This document shows, in pieces, positions 1 through 8,534 of a DNA stretch of 47,023 nucleotides. This stretch comes from Chitinophaga pinensis (GTDB taxonomy: Bacteria; Bacteroidota; Bacteroidia; Flavobacteriales_D; Crocinitomicaceae), in assembly GCA_945870115.1 (NCBI GenBank), contig CAMBRH010000001.1, positions 1 to 47,023 on the forward strand, given 5' to 3'. Under the pieces are notes generated by a model that saw only the letters and a program-made list of their open reading frames with translations, was not told the DNA's origin and made no database searches. The number at the start of each line of letters is the position of its first letter. The first letter of the stretch is position 1. Position numbers and translations under genes: made by a program.

Positions 1-1
1 T

Positions 2-865
2 TTTAGATTGTTTTCTTTTTCACAGGATTTAGCATGTGATAAAATAATTCTAAAAACAGGAGAAGAATTGGAAGTAATTGTATTAGAAATAACAATTGCT
101 GAAATTAAATACAAAAAGTGTAGTATGTTAGACGGTCCTATTTTTATAATCGAACGAAAAAGTGTATTTTTAATAAAATATAAGAATGGAACTAAAGATG
201 TGATAAATGATTTAGATCAAACAGAAAACAAAAATAATTATACAATAGTTTCAAAAGAAAGGCCGATAAAAGAAAAAAGGGTTAAGAAAACACCATTTTA
301 TTTTGGTTTTGATTTGATTGCAGATCCAAGACATTTGTCTTCAAATTTTAATCATTCAAATTCATATACAATTGCTTTTTTAAGTAGATATAAATATTCT
401 AAATTATTCGAATTTGATTATAATATTGGTTTTGGTAACCAATCATATAATATCTCTAATTTCTATTCTAGTGCATCAACAAAATATTTGTTTAAATATA
501 AAAATGGTGCGAAAGATGTATTTTACGCAGGATACCAAAATTTTTGTTTTAACACTGGGTTTGGAATGAGGTATAATTTCTTGAATATACTTAAAAATGA
601 TAAGCCGAAAAACTTTAACATTAATCCATTTATAAAACCTGAAGTTAATTTTATTCTGCAAAATGATTTGTCCAGAAAAAATAATTTAATCGTTGCACTC
701 AATCTTTTTTTTGGAATAAATATTAAGAATAGTACAACTTTTTCCTTTGGTTATAAATATTTTGGGAAAAAAGCCTATGAAATTCAAAATTCAAATTTAC
801 CAACTGGAAACACGAAAATAATAAATTTTCATAATTTAGTTTTTAGAATGTCATTTGAATTTTAA
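2..865 (+). CDS. Outer membrane beta-barrel-like protein, 5' end cut by window
   Basis: The reading frame is open to the left edge of the window. The first possible start inside it is a TTG at 8, but residues just before the mature-like DLACDKI look like the end of a signal peptide (FSFSQ), so the true start lies upstream of the window. The N-terminal part (DKIILKTGEELEVIVLEI, then IKYKNGTKDVI) matches the short conserved module that Bacteroidota place in front of secreted or outer membrane proteins. The rest is rich in alternating hydrophobic and polar residues with many aromatic positions, and the protein ends in FEF, as barrel proteins often do. A second KYKNGAKDVF stretch near residue 165 resembles the first. 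The function is unknown. It converges on tyrS with only 18 bases between the stops and no clear terminator. Confidence 0.7.
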   Translation, partial: FRLFSFSQDLACDKIILKTGEELEVIVLEITIAEIKYKKCSMLDGPIFIIERKSVFLIKYKNGTKDVINDLDQTENKNNYTIVSKERPIKEKRVKKTPFYFGFDLIADPRHLSSNFNHSNSYTIAFLSRYKYSKLFEFDYNIGFGNQSYNISNFYSSASTKYLFKYKNGAKDVFYAGYQNFCFNTGFGMRYNFLNILKNDKPKNFNINPFIKPEVNFILQNDLSRKNNLIVALNLFFGINIKNSTTFSFGYKYFGKKAYEIQNSNLPTGNTKIINFHNLVFRMSFEF

Positions 866-883
866 CATCTAAGAACCTTGTTT

Positions 884-2191
884 TTAAACAAACTTCACAA
901 TAAAATTCGTTTTCTTCCCTTTCCCAATTAATAAAAACTTACCGTTAATTAAATGCTCTTTAGTAATCACAAAATCTTCTCCAACTTTTTCTTTGTTAAC
1001 AGAAATTGCATTTGCTTTTAATTCTCTTTTTGCTTCACCGTTAGAGCTTAAGAAATTTGTTTTTGCTGCTAAAACATCAATCATATTTAAACCGTTTTCA
1101 ATATCAGAAAAAGAAATTTCTGCTTGTTGAACACCATCAAAAATCTCTAAAAAAGTAGCGCCATCCAAACTTTTTAAATCTTCTGAAGTCGCATTTCCAA
1201 ATAAAATTCCTGATGCTTGAATGGCTTTTTGTAATTCTTCTGCTGAATGCACAAAAGTTGTTACTTCCTCAGCCAAACGTTTTTGTAAAATACGCAAATG
1301 TGGAGCTTCATTGTGCTCACTTATTAAGCGATTAATTGTACTTTCATCTAAAAAAGTAAATATTTTGATGTATTTTTCTGCGTCGGCATCAGAAGTGTTT
1401 AACCAAAATTGGTAGAATTTGTAAACCGAAGTTTTGTCTGAATCTAACCAAATATTTCCTCCTTCTGATTTCCCGAATTTTGAACCATCAGCCTTTGTAA
1501 TCAAAGGACAAGTCATGGCGTAAGCTTTTGCTCCACCAACAACATCTGGATTCATTCTTCTAACCAATTCAGTTCCTGTGGTGATATTTCCCCACTGATC
1601 TGAACCGCCCATTTGCAACAAACAATTGTGTGTTTTGTATAAATGTTGGAAATCGTAACCTTGAATTAATTGGTAAGTAAATTCAGTAAATGACATTCCA
1701 TCGCCCTCGCTATTGATTCGTTTTTTCACAGAATCTTTCGCCATCATATAGTTGACAGTTATTCGTTTACCAACTTCTCTGGCGAAATCAATGAAGGAAA
1801 AATCTTTCATCCAATCGTAATTATTTACCAAAATTGGAGCATTTTTTTGGTTGGAAGAAAAATCCAAAAAGCGCGATAAAACACTTTTTATTCCAGCAAC
1901 ATTTTTTTCTAGTGTCGCTTCATCCAACAAATTCCGTTCATCCGATTTCCCTGAAGGATCGCCAATCATTCCTGTTGCTCCGCCAACCAAAGCGATTGGC
2001 TTGTGACCAAATTTTCCAACATGAACCAACAAAATTATCGGAACCAAACTTCCAATGTGCAAAGAATCAGCCGTAGGATCAAAACCGACATAAGTTGTCG
2101 TCATTTCCTTTAATAATTGTTCTTCCGTTCCAGGCATAATATCCTGAACCATTCCTCTCCAGCTTAATTCTTTGATTAAATTTGTTGACAT
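884..2191 (-). CDS. tyrS: Tyrosyl-tRNA synthetase
   Basis: This cytoplasmic enzyme charges tRNA-Tyr with tyrosine using ATP. The 435-residue length is normal for the bacterial TyrRS family. The class I signature HIGS is at residues 45-48 and the KMSKS-equivalent KFGKS at 238-242. GGSDQWGNI (residues 195-203) is the tyrosine/ATP-site segment typical of this enzyme. The last ~60 residues, including NAISVNKEKV, form an S4 RNA-binding domain. The ATG start at 2191 sits about 17 bases downstream of a well-formed Bacteroidota promoter. The gene is divergent from ileS, so two synthetases share one 232-base intergenic region. Identification is near certain. Confidence 0.97.
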   Translation of the reverse strand: MSTNLIKELSWRGMVQDIMPGTEEQLLKEMTTTYVGFDPTADSLHIGSLVPIILLVHVGKFGHKPIALVGGATGMIGDPSGKSDERNLLDEATLEKNVAGIKSVLSRFLDFSSNQKNAPILVNNYDWMKDFSFIDFAREVGKRITVNYMMAKDSVKKRINSEGDGMSFTEFTYQLIQGYDFQHLYKTHNCLLQMGGSDQWGNITTGTELVRRMNPDVVGGAKAYAMTCPLITKADGSKFGKSEGGNIWLDSDKTSVYKFYQFWLNTSDADAEKYIKIFTFLDESTINRLISEHNEAPHLRILQKRLAEEVTTFVHSAEELQKAIQASGILFGNATSEDLKSLDGATFLEIFDGVQQAEISFSDIENGLNMIDVLAAKTNFLSSNGEAKRELKANAISVNKEKVGEDFVITKEHLINGKFLLIGKGKKTNFIVKFV

Positions 2192-2207
2192 TTTTCTAAT
2201 TTTTGAA

Positions 2208-2239
2208 CAAAAGTACGATTTTGAGGAGCAAAAGTCAAA
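2208..2239 (-). promoter_or_regulatory. tyrS promoter (TTTG-N20-TACTTTTG)
   Basis: Read on the minus strand, TTTG (complement of 2236-2239) is followed by a 20-base spacer and TACTTTTG (complement of 2208-2215). This matches the TTTG/TAnnTTTG promoter consensus of Bacteroidota. Transcription should start around 2202, giving a leader of about 10 bases before the tyrS ATG at 2191. Confidence 0.7.
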
Positions 2240-2358
2240 TTTTTATCTGATTCTCAGTTTTTACTGTAATAATGTAAACCGAACTTAAGATAATTCTAAA
2301 ATCATTCTAGATTCTAAACCTTTTCCTTTGTTGTTTATTTTTTTTTAAGCTTTTTTCT

Positions 2359-2366
2359 TAACTTTG
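2359..2366 (+). promoter_or_regulatory. ileS -7 element TAACTTTG
   Basis: TAACTTTG fits TAnnTTTG and lies 57 bases upstream of the ileS start. No TTTG lies at the usual 19-21 base spacing (the nearest TTG is about 25 bases away), so this is a weaker promoter call. The leader shows no T-box or other recognisable riboswitch. Confidence 0.4.
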
Positions 2367-2423
2367 TAAATTAATTTATGATGAAATCAATTTTGGTAAA
2401 TTAATTATTAATTTATCTTACAA

Positions 2424-5400
2424 ATGAGAAATATGAGCAAAAAATATAACGAATACAAGGGTTTAAATCTAACAGAAGTAGCAAATAAAATCCAAGAAAA
2501 ATGGACTAACGAAGATACTTTCCAGAAATCTATAACTTCTCGTGACGATAATAAACCTTTTGTTTTCTACGAGGGTCCGCCATCAGCGAATGGTTTGCCA
2601 GGAATTCATCATGTTATGGCTCGTTCGTTAAAAGATATTTTTTGCAGATACAAAACACTTCAAGGTTTTCAAGTTAAGCGTAAAGCTGGATGGGACACAC
2701 ACGGTTTACCAGTTGAATTGGGCGTTGAAAAAGAACTTGGAATTACCAAAGAAGACATCGGAAAAAAGATTTCAGTTGATGAATACAACAATGCCTGTAA
2801 AGAAGCTGTGATGCGTTACACGGATATTTGGAACGATTTGACTGTAAAAATGGGTTATTGGGTGGACATGGAAAACCCTTACATCACTTACGATTCTAAA
2901 TACATGGAATCAGTTTGGTGGTTGTTGGCTCAATTGTACAAAAAAGACTTAATTTACAAAGGTTACACTATTCAACCATATTCTCCAGCCGCTGGAACTG
3001 GACTTTCGTCTCACGAATTAAACCAACCTGGTTGCTATCGTGACGTGAAAGATACAACTGTTGTTGCTCAATTTAAAATGGTTGGTGGTCAATCTTTGCC
3101 TTCCTCTCTTGCTGTAGGTTTAAGTGGGATGACCAACGAAATTCATTTCCTTGCTTGGACAACAACGCCATGGACCTTACCTTCAAACACAGCACTATGT
3201 GTTGGACCAAATATTGAATATGTTTTAGTTCAATCATTTAATCAATATACTTTTGAACCGATTAACGTTATTTTAGCAAAAAATTTAGTTGGATATCAAT
3301 TTGGAAAAGGATTTTCAGCAGTTGAAAATGCAGAAGACTTAAATTCTTATAAATCTGGAGATAAAATAATTCCTTATTTTATTTCTGGTTCAGTTTTAGG
3401 AAAAGATTTAGTTGGCATAAAATATGAACAACTTTTACCTTACACTTTACCTTTTGAAAATGCAGAAAATGCGTTTCAAGTAATTGCAGGAGATTTCGTT
3501 ACAACGGAGGATGGAACAGGAATTGTGCACATTGCGCCAACTTTTGGTGCAGATGATGCACGTGTTGCTAAAGAAAGCAATGTTCCCGCGATGTTGGTTT
3601 TAAACGAAAATGAAATTGCTGTTCCTTTAGTTGATTTACAAGGTAGATTTCGTCCAGAAATGGGAGAATTTGCCGGAATGTACGTGAAAAACGAATATTA
3701 TAAAGACGGTGAAGCCCCAGATAAATCAGCTGATGTGCAAATTGCCATCAAATTAAAGGAGGAAAATAAAGCTTTTAAAGTAGAGAAATACGAACATAGT
3801 TATCCTCATTGTTGGAGAACCGACAAACCAGTTTTATATTATCCTTTGGATTCTTGGTTTATCAAAGTTACTTACAAAAAAGACCGATTAATTGAATTAA
3901 ATAAAACCATCAATTGGCAACCAGAAGCAACTGGATCTGGACGTTTTGGAAAATGGTTGGAAAATGTAAATGATTGGAATTTATCGCGTTCTCGTTATTG
4001 GGGAATTCCAATTCCAATTTGGTCAACTGAAGATGGCGAAGAAAGAATTATTATCGATTCAGCAGAAATGCTTAAAAACGAATCTGATAAAGCGGTTCAA
4101 GCTGGTTTCATGACAGAAAATCCATTGAAAAATTTCACTGTTGGAGATATGTCTGCAGAAAATTATTCAAAAATTGATTTCCACAAAAATTACGTTGATA
4201 CAATTACCTTAGTTTCACCAAATGGGAAAGCTATGAAACGTGAATCAGATTTGATTGATGTTTGGTTTGATTCTGGCGCAATGCCTTATGCTCAAGTGCA
4301 TTATCCGTTTGAAAATAAAGAGGCAATTGACAATAACAAAGCTTTTCCAGCAGATTATATTGCTGAAGGTCAAGATCAAACGCGTGGTTGGTTTTATACT
4401 TTACATACGATTTCAACCTTGGTTTTTGACTCAGTTGCATACAAAAATGTGATGTCAAACGGAATGGTTTTAGACAAAAATGGTCATAAAATGTCAAAAC
4501 GTTTGGGAAATGCGGTTGAACCATTTGCTTGTTTAGAGAAATTTAGTCCAGATGCAACGCGCTGGTACATGATTACAAATGCACAACCTTGGGACAATTT
4601 GAAATTCGATCAAGATGGAATCACGGAAGTGCAACGTAAATTTTTCGGAACACTTTATAATACTTATTCTTTCTTCACTTTGTATGCAAATATTGATGGT
4701 TTTGCCTATGCAGAAGCTGAAATAGCACAAAATGAAAGGCCAGAAATTGACCGTTGGGTTTTATCAAAATTAAATTCTTTGATTCAAAATGTAGAAGAAG
4801 CATTTGATACTTACGAACCAACAAAAGCGGGACGTTTGATACAAGAATTTGTAAACGATCAACTGTCAAATTGGTATGTACGTTTGTGCAGAAGACGTTT
4901 CTGGAAAGGCGATTATTCAGCAGATAAAATTTCTGCTTACCAAACTTTATATACTTGTTTGGAAACGGTTGCTATTTTGGCTTCACCTATTGCACCATTT
5001 TTTATGGATCAATTATTTTGTGATTTGAATGCGGTTTCAGGAAAAAACAAAGCTGAATCTGTGCACATTGCACTTTTTCCAAAAGTTGATAAAGCGCTGA
5101 TTGACTTGGAATTAGAGTCACAGATGAAAATTGCACAAGATGTTTCATCATTGGTTTTAGGTTTACGTAAAAAAGTTAATTTACGAGTGCGTCAGCCTTT
5201 ACAAAAAATAATGGTTCCTGCTTTGAATTCAGAGTTCGCAAAAAACATTCAACACGTTCAAGAATTGATTTTATCAGAAGTGAATGTGAAAGAATTGGAA
5301 ATTTTGGAAGAAGGAAATTCAATGTTTGTAAAAAGTATTAAGGCAAATTTCAAGACAATTGGACCGAAATATGGCAAACAAATGAAAGATATTGTCACAA

Positions 5401-5852
5401 TGGTTTCGCACATGAATCAACATGACATTGAAACCATCGAAGCAAATAATGGTTGGTCAGGAGAAATTGATGATGTTTACATCGATTTAGATATTTCAGA
5501 TTTTGATATTCAGGCACAAGATATTCCAGGTTGGTTAGTGAATTCAGAAAATGGAATTACAGTTGCCTTAGATATAACGCTTTCAGAAGAATTGAAAAAA
5601 GAAGGAATTGCTAGAGAATTAATTAATCGTGTGCAAAATTTGCGTAAAGATTCTGGTTTAGAAGTAACGGATAAAATTCGTTTAACTGTTGAATGTTCAG
5701 CGGAAATCCAAGAAGCTATTGCTCAAAATCAAGATTATGTTTGTAACGAAGTTTTGGCAAACGAAATTACTTTCGGAAAATTAGGCGAAACTGCTTTTGT
5801 AATTGATTTGGTTGATACGAGTGATGCTAAGATTGTGTTGGAGAAGAATTAA
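2424..5852 (+). CDS. ileS: Isoleucyl-tRNA synthetase
   Basis: This enzyme charges tRNA-Ile and edits mischarged valine. At 1142 residues it is much longer than the ~930-residue E. coli type and matches the long form found in Bacteroidota and eukaryotes. The HIGH-equivalent GIHH is at residues 60-63, after GPPSANGLP. The CP1 editing domain is marked by WTTTPWTLPSN and by the GIVHIAPTFGADD segment. KMSKR is at residues 689-693, inside NGMVLDKNGHKMSKRLGN. The C-terminal region carries the anticodon-binding helices (DRWVLSKLNSL, NWYVRLCRRRFWKGD) and a long extension. No C-terminal zinc-finger cysteine cluster was noticed. A second in-frame ATG at 2433 could also be the start. The gene is divergent from tyrS and converges on manC across a bidirectional terminator. 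Confidence 0.97.
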   Translation: MRNMSKKYNEYKGLNLTEVANKIQEKWTNEDTFQKSITSRDDNKPFVFYEGPPSANGLPGIHHVMARSLKDIFCRYKTLQGFQVKRKAGWDTHGLPVELGVEKELGITKEDIGKKISVDEYNNACKEAVMRYTDIWNDLTVKMGYWVDMENPYITYDSKYMESVWWLLAQLYKKDLIYKGYTIQPYSPAAGTGLSSHELNQPGCYRDVKDTTVVAQFKMVGGQSLPSSLAVGLSGMTNEIHFLAWTTTPWTLPSNTALCVGPNIEYVLVQSFNQYTFEPINVILAKNLVGYQFGKGFSAVENAEDLNSYKSGDKIIPYFISGSVLGKDLVGIKYEQLLPYTLPFENAENAFQVIAGDFVTTEDGTGIVHIAPTFGADDARVAKESNVPAMLVLNENEIAVPLVDLQGRFRPEMGEFAGMYVKNEYYKDGEAPDKSADVQIAIKLKEENKAFKVEKYEHSYPHCWRTDKPVLYYPLDSWFIKVTYKKDRLIELNKTINWQPEATGSGRFGKWLENVNDWNLSRSRYWGIPIPIWSTEDGEERIIIDSAEMLKNESDKAVQAGFMTENPLKNFTVGDMSAENYSKIDFHKNYVDTITLVSPNGKAMKRESDLIDVWFDSGAMPYAQVHYPFENKEAIDNNKAFPADYIAEGQDQTRGWFYTLHTISTLVFDSVAYKNVMSNGMVLDKNGHKMSKRLGNAVEPFACLEKFSPDATRWYMITNAQPWDNLKFDQDGITEVQRKFFGTLYNTYSFFTLYANIDGFAYAEAEIAQNERPEIDRWVLSKLNSLIQNVEEAFDTYEPTKAGRLIQEFVNDQLSNWYVRLCRRRFWKGDYSADKISAYQTLYTCLETVAILASPIAPFFMDQLFCDLNAVSGKNKAESVHIALFPKVDKALIDLELESQMKIAQDVSSLVLGLRKKVNLRVRQPLQKIMVPALNSEFAKNIQHVQELILSEVNVKELEILEEGNSMFVKSIKANFKTIGPKYGKQMKDIVTMVSHMNQHDIETIEANNGWSGEIDDVYIDLDISDFDIQAQDIPGWLVNSENGITVALDITLSEELKKEGIARELINRVQNLRKDSGLEVTDKIRLTVECSAEIQEAIAQNQDYVCNEVLANEITFGKLGETAFVIDLVDTSDAKIVLEKN

Positions 5853-5895
5853 GTTAATTTGAATACTAGTATTTTACATAACCAATTTTAAAACA

Positions 5896-5934
5896 AATCT
5901 GAAGTCTAATCATTCAAAAATCAGACTTCAGATT
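5896..5934. terminator. Bidirectional terminator between ileS and the guanylyltransferase gene
   Basis: A perfect 12-base inverted repeat, AATCTGAAGTCT at 5896-5907 and AGACTTCAGATT at 5923-5934, encloses a 15-base loop. It lies between two convergent genes, with A-rich sequence on the left and T-rich on the right, so it can serve both. Confidence 0.65.
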
Positions 5935-5936
5935 GT

Positions 5937-7025
5937 TTATTTATTAAAAAAACTTGAACTTTTTTCTTCCAAAGACACAACATATTTTTTCAAATTTTGT
6001 TCATCATTTTTATTTAAGATCATCAGCATATTATCAGATTCAACAATAATGTGATTATCTAGACCTTCAATTAAAGCTAATTTATTTGAAGGAAGATTTA
6101 CGATACAATTTGTTGAATTTATCATGTGTACATGCCCGCCTACAACTGCATTTCCATTAAAATCTTTTTCAATATGAGTATATAAACTACCCCACGTTCC
6201 TAAATCTGACCAATCAAAATCTGCTAAAACTACATCTACATTTTTTGCATTTTCCATAACTGCGTAATCTATAGAAATGTCTTCACATTTTTCAAAAGAA
6301 AGATTGATATTTTGTTGTTCTAATTCAGTGTTGTAAAAAGAATTCTCAGGTGAAAATAAATTATATAAAGCTGGAGTAAATTTTCTCAATGAATTTAAAA
6401 TTGTTTCTGCTTTCCAGATAAAAATTCCAGAATTCCAATAATAGTTTCCGGATTTTAAGAAAATTTCAGCTAATTCCTTATCTGGTTTCTCTCTAAAATG
6501 TTTTACTTCTTTTATTTGGCCACCAATTAAATCTCCAGATTCTGCAAACTCAATATAGCCATAACCGATATCTGGTCTTGTTGGTTTAATTCCCAAAGTA
6601 ACTAAGCGATTATTTTCCTTTGCTTGATTTACTGCTATATTTATGATATTTGTGAAACGTTCTTCTTTCATAATTAAATGATCAGAAGGCGCTATTGTTA
6701 AAACGGCATCTTTATTTAAATCATAAATTTTTGCTGCAGCATAGGCAATACATGGAGCAGTATTTTTTCTTTTTGGTTCAGTTAATATTTGTGTGACCGC
6801 AATTTGTGGTAATTGTTCTTGAACCAAATCAGCATAACTTTCATTGGTGACAATGTAGATATTTTGGCTTGGAGCAATGGTTTGAAGACGCTCAAAAGTC
6901 ATCTGTAATAAAGTTTTCCCCAAACCTAAAATATCCAAAAATTGTTTTGGTTTTTGTGGTGTTGACATAGGCCAAAATCGACTTCCGATTCCACCAGCCA
7001 TGATAATACAATAGTTATTTTCCAT
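5937..7025 (-). CDS. manC: Mannose-1-phosphate guanylyltransferase
   Basis: The product makes GDP-mannose from mannose-1-phosphate and GTP, the precursor for mannose, fucose and related sugars in surface polysaccharide. The sugar-nucleotide transferase signature is at residues 10-29 (AGGIGSRFWPMSTPQKPKQF). Further family segments are LTIAPSDHLI, YYWNSGIFIWKAE and SIDYAVMENA. The 362-residue length corresponds to the single-domain form; the cupin isomerase domain of the larger bifunctional ManC/AlgA enzymes is absent. The gene starts one base after the stop of the upstream SprT-like gene, so the two are probably one transcript. The reaction is assigned with good confidence; the gene symbol is by family analogy. 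Confidence 0.88.
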   Translation of the reverse strand: MENNYCIIMAGGIGSRFWPMSTPQKPKQFLDILGLGKTLLQMTFERLQTIAPSQNIYIVTNESYADLVQEQLPQIAVTQILTEPKRKNTAPCIAYAAAKIYDLNKDAVLTIAPSDHLIMKEERFTNIINIAVNQAKENNRLVTLGIKPTRPDIGYGYIEFAESGDLIGGQIKEVKHFREKPDKELAEIFLKSGNYYWNSGIFIWKAETILNSLRKFTPALYNLFSPENSFYNTELEQQNINLSFEKCEDISIDYAVMENAKNVDVVLADFDWSDLGTWGSLYTHIEKDFNGNAVVGGHVHMINSTNCIVNLPSNKLALIEGLDNHIIVESDNMLMILNKNDEQNLKKYVVSLEEKSSSFFNK

Positions 7026-7026
7026 T

Positions 7027-7695
7027 TTATTCGTTTTGTAAATCGTGAATTACCTCAGATAAGGCATGCACTAAATAGCTTTTTTTAGATGTTAAATCTT
7101 GACAAATATAACATTTTCTTCGAAATTCACCTTTAATAAATTTTCTTCCTTGTAAAATAAATACACTTTGATGAGGTAGACTTTCTAAAAACACTCGTTC
7201 ATCGATTTTATTGTCGTAATTTTTTAAGACGCGCATTAAATTAATATCACTGCAAGAAGATGCTTTCATATTTACCAAGGAATTAACGAGTGCATTTACA
7301 ATATCTTGCGGTAAAAGCTTCAAATCAATTGCTGGAACGAGTAAATTTCTAAATTCTGTTTTCCATTCTTCTCCATGCGGTTTGATACTATTTTTAAATT
7401 TAACAAAAGCTTTTAAATGGGCAAATTCATGTAAAGTAGTTATTAAAAAGGAATAATGATTCAAATTTCCATTTACAGTTATTTGATGTTTTTCACCTCT
7501 CATTCCAGCGCGAAAATCACCTAATTTCGTATTTCTTGGTCTTACAACTTTAAACGAAACAGGTTCAGCAAAAATCAAATCCGCAACCATGTTTTCAAAT
7601 CCTGGCGGTAAGAAAGTTTTCAATTGTTCAATCACCTTCAATTTTTTTAAAGCTGATTTTTGCTGTTTTGTTTTATCTTGATTTTCTGTATTCAC
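7027..7695 (-). CDS. SprT-like zinc metalloprotease domain protein
   Basis: The protein carries the HExxH zinc motif as HEFAH at residues 89-93, in ITTLHEFAHLKAF, and a likely third ligand His about 14 residues later in KPHGEEW, as in the SprT/Spartan fold. A CYIC pair occurs near the C-terminus, only half of a zinc ribbon. I place the start at a GTG (7695-7693) because it has GAGGA about 9 bases upstream. The longer in-frame ATG at 7773 would lie upstream of the likely transcription start and would add an odd hydrophobic stretch (MYIFVLFKLFLK). With the GTG start the protein has 222 residues. It is cotranscribed with the guanylyltransferase gene. SprT-like proteins of bacteria have no settled role; DNA-protein crosslink proteolysis is known for the eukaryotic relative only. 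Confidence 0.75.
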   Translation of the reverse strand: MNTENQDKTKQQKSALKKLKVIEQLKTFLPPGFENMVADLIFAEPVSFKVVRPRNTKLGDFRAGMRGEKHQITVNGNLNHYSFLITTLHEFAHLKAFVKFKNSIKPHGEEWKTEFRNLLVPAIDLKLLPQDIVNALVNSLVNMKASSCSDINLMRVLKNYDNKIDERVFLESLPHQSVFILQGRKFIKGEFRRKCYICQDLTSKKSYLVHALSEVIHDLQNE

Positions 7696-7760
7696 TTTTC
7701 TTTTCCTCAGGTATAAAATTAAAAAAAAATTGCTTGTTTTTAAAAAAAGTTTAAATAAAA

Positions 7761-7768
7761 CAAAAATA
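7761..7768 (-). promoter_or_regulatory. -7 element for the SprT-like gene
   Basis: On the minus strand this reads TATTTTTG, fitting TAnnTTTG. Transcription would begin near 7755, downstream of the ATG at 7773, which supports the GTG start at 7695. No clear -33 element is visible. The element overlaps the promoter region of the divergent permease gene. Confidence 0.4.
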
Positions 7769-7790
7769 TACATTAATTTAGCAGTCAGAG

Positions 7791-8534
7791 ATGAAAATAG
7801 TAAGTCAATTAGGGAAATATTTTATGATGCTTTGGATTGTTTTTTCAAAGCCTGATAAATTTAAAGTTTTTTGGAAAAGAACCTTTGAAGAAATACAATT
7901 AATAGGAATTAATTCACTACCTATTGTTGCATTAATGTCTGTTTTTATGGGTGCCGTAATTGCTTTGCAAACTGCCTCAAATATGGATACACCTTGGCTT
8001 CCTGAATACACAATCGGATATATTACGAGATCAAGTACGATTTTAGAATTTTCTCCAACAATTATCTCATTGATTCTTGCAGGGAAAGTTGGTTCTAATG
8101 TTTCCTCAGAAATTGGAATGATGCGTGTAACCGAACAAATAGATGCACTTGAAATTATGGGTGTGAATTCTCTAACTTATCTAGTTTTACCGAAAATTAC
8201 TGCCGCAATCGTTTTCTTTCCGATATTAATTATGTTTTCTATGGGACTAAGTCTTTTAGGAGGTTGGATTTCACTTATCGCCTCTGGACTTTCTTCAACT
8301 GATTCGTATGTTTTTGGATTAAGATCTTTTTTCAAAGTTAGTGATATTACATACGCGTTATCTAAAACAGTTGTCTTCGGATTTTTGATTGTTTCTATTT
8401 CATCTTTTTATGGATATTATACTCGGGGAGGAGCACTTGACGTTGGAAAATCTTCAACTCAAGCGGTTGTAAGTAGTTCAATAGCAATATTATTGGCAAA
8501 TTTCTTCATCACTCAAATGTTCTTACTGAAATGA
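7791..8534 (+). CDS. MlaE-family ABC transporter permease
   Basis: This is an inner membrane permease of the MlaE (YrbE) family, which moves phospholipid or other lipids between inner and outer membranes with an MlaF-type ATPase and MCE proteins. The 247-residue length is normal. Family features include LPIVALMSVFMGAVIALQTA near the N-terminus, SPTIISLILAGKVGSNVSSEIGMM, and the coupling segment RVTEQIDALEIMGVN followed by LVLPKI. Several hydrophobic segments span the membrane. The stop overlaps the ATPase start by four bases (ATGA), indicating translational coupling. A near-consensus TAATTTAG at 7774-7781 lies just upstream. No MCE-domain (MlaD) gene follows in this window, so the substrate-carrying partner must be encoded elsewhere. 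Confidence 0.92.
   Translation: MKIVSQLGKYFMMLWIVFSKPDKFKVFWKRTFEEIQLIGINSLPIVALMSVFMGAVIALQTASNMDTPWLPEYTIGYITRSSTILEFSPTIISLILAGKVGSNVSSEIGMMRVTEQIDALEIMGVNSLTYLVLPKITAAIVFFPILIMFSMGLSLLGGWISLIASGLSSTDSYVFGLRSFFKVSDITYALSKTVVFGFLIVSISSFYGYYTRGGALDVGKSSTQAVVSSSIAILLANFFITQMFLLK

Noticed and set aside
2192..2423. T-box riboswitch between tyrS and ileS
   Set aside because: No T-box sequence, antiterminator or terminator stem was seen in either leader, and T-boxes are not expected in Bacteroidota.
4231..4524. 97-codon open frame on the minus strand inside ileS
   Set aside because: It lies wholly within a well-identified gene and its composition is a shadow of that gene. Other such frames (for example 19111-19467 inside hutU, 42475-42807 inside arginase, 25949-26272 inside the T9SS-type gene) were dropped for the same reason.
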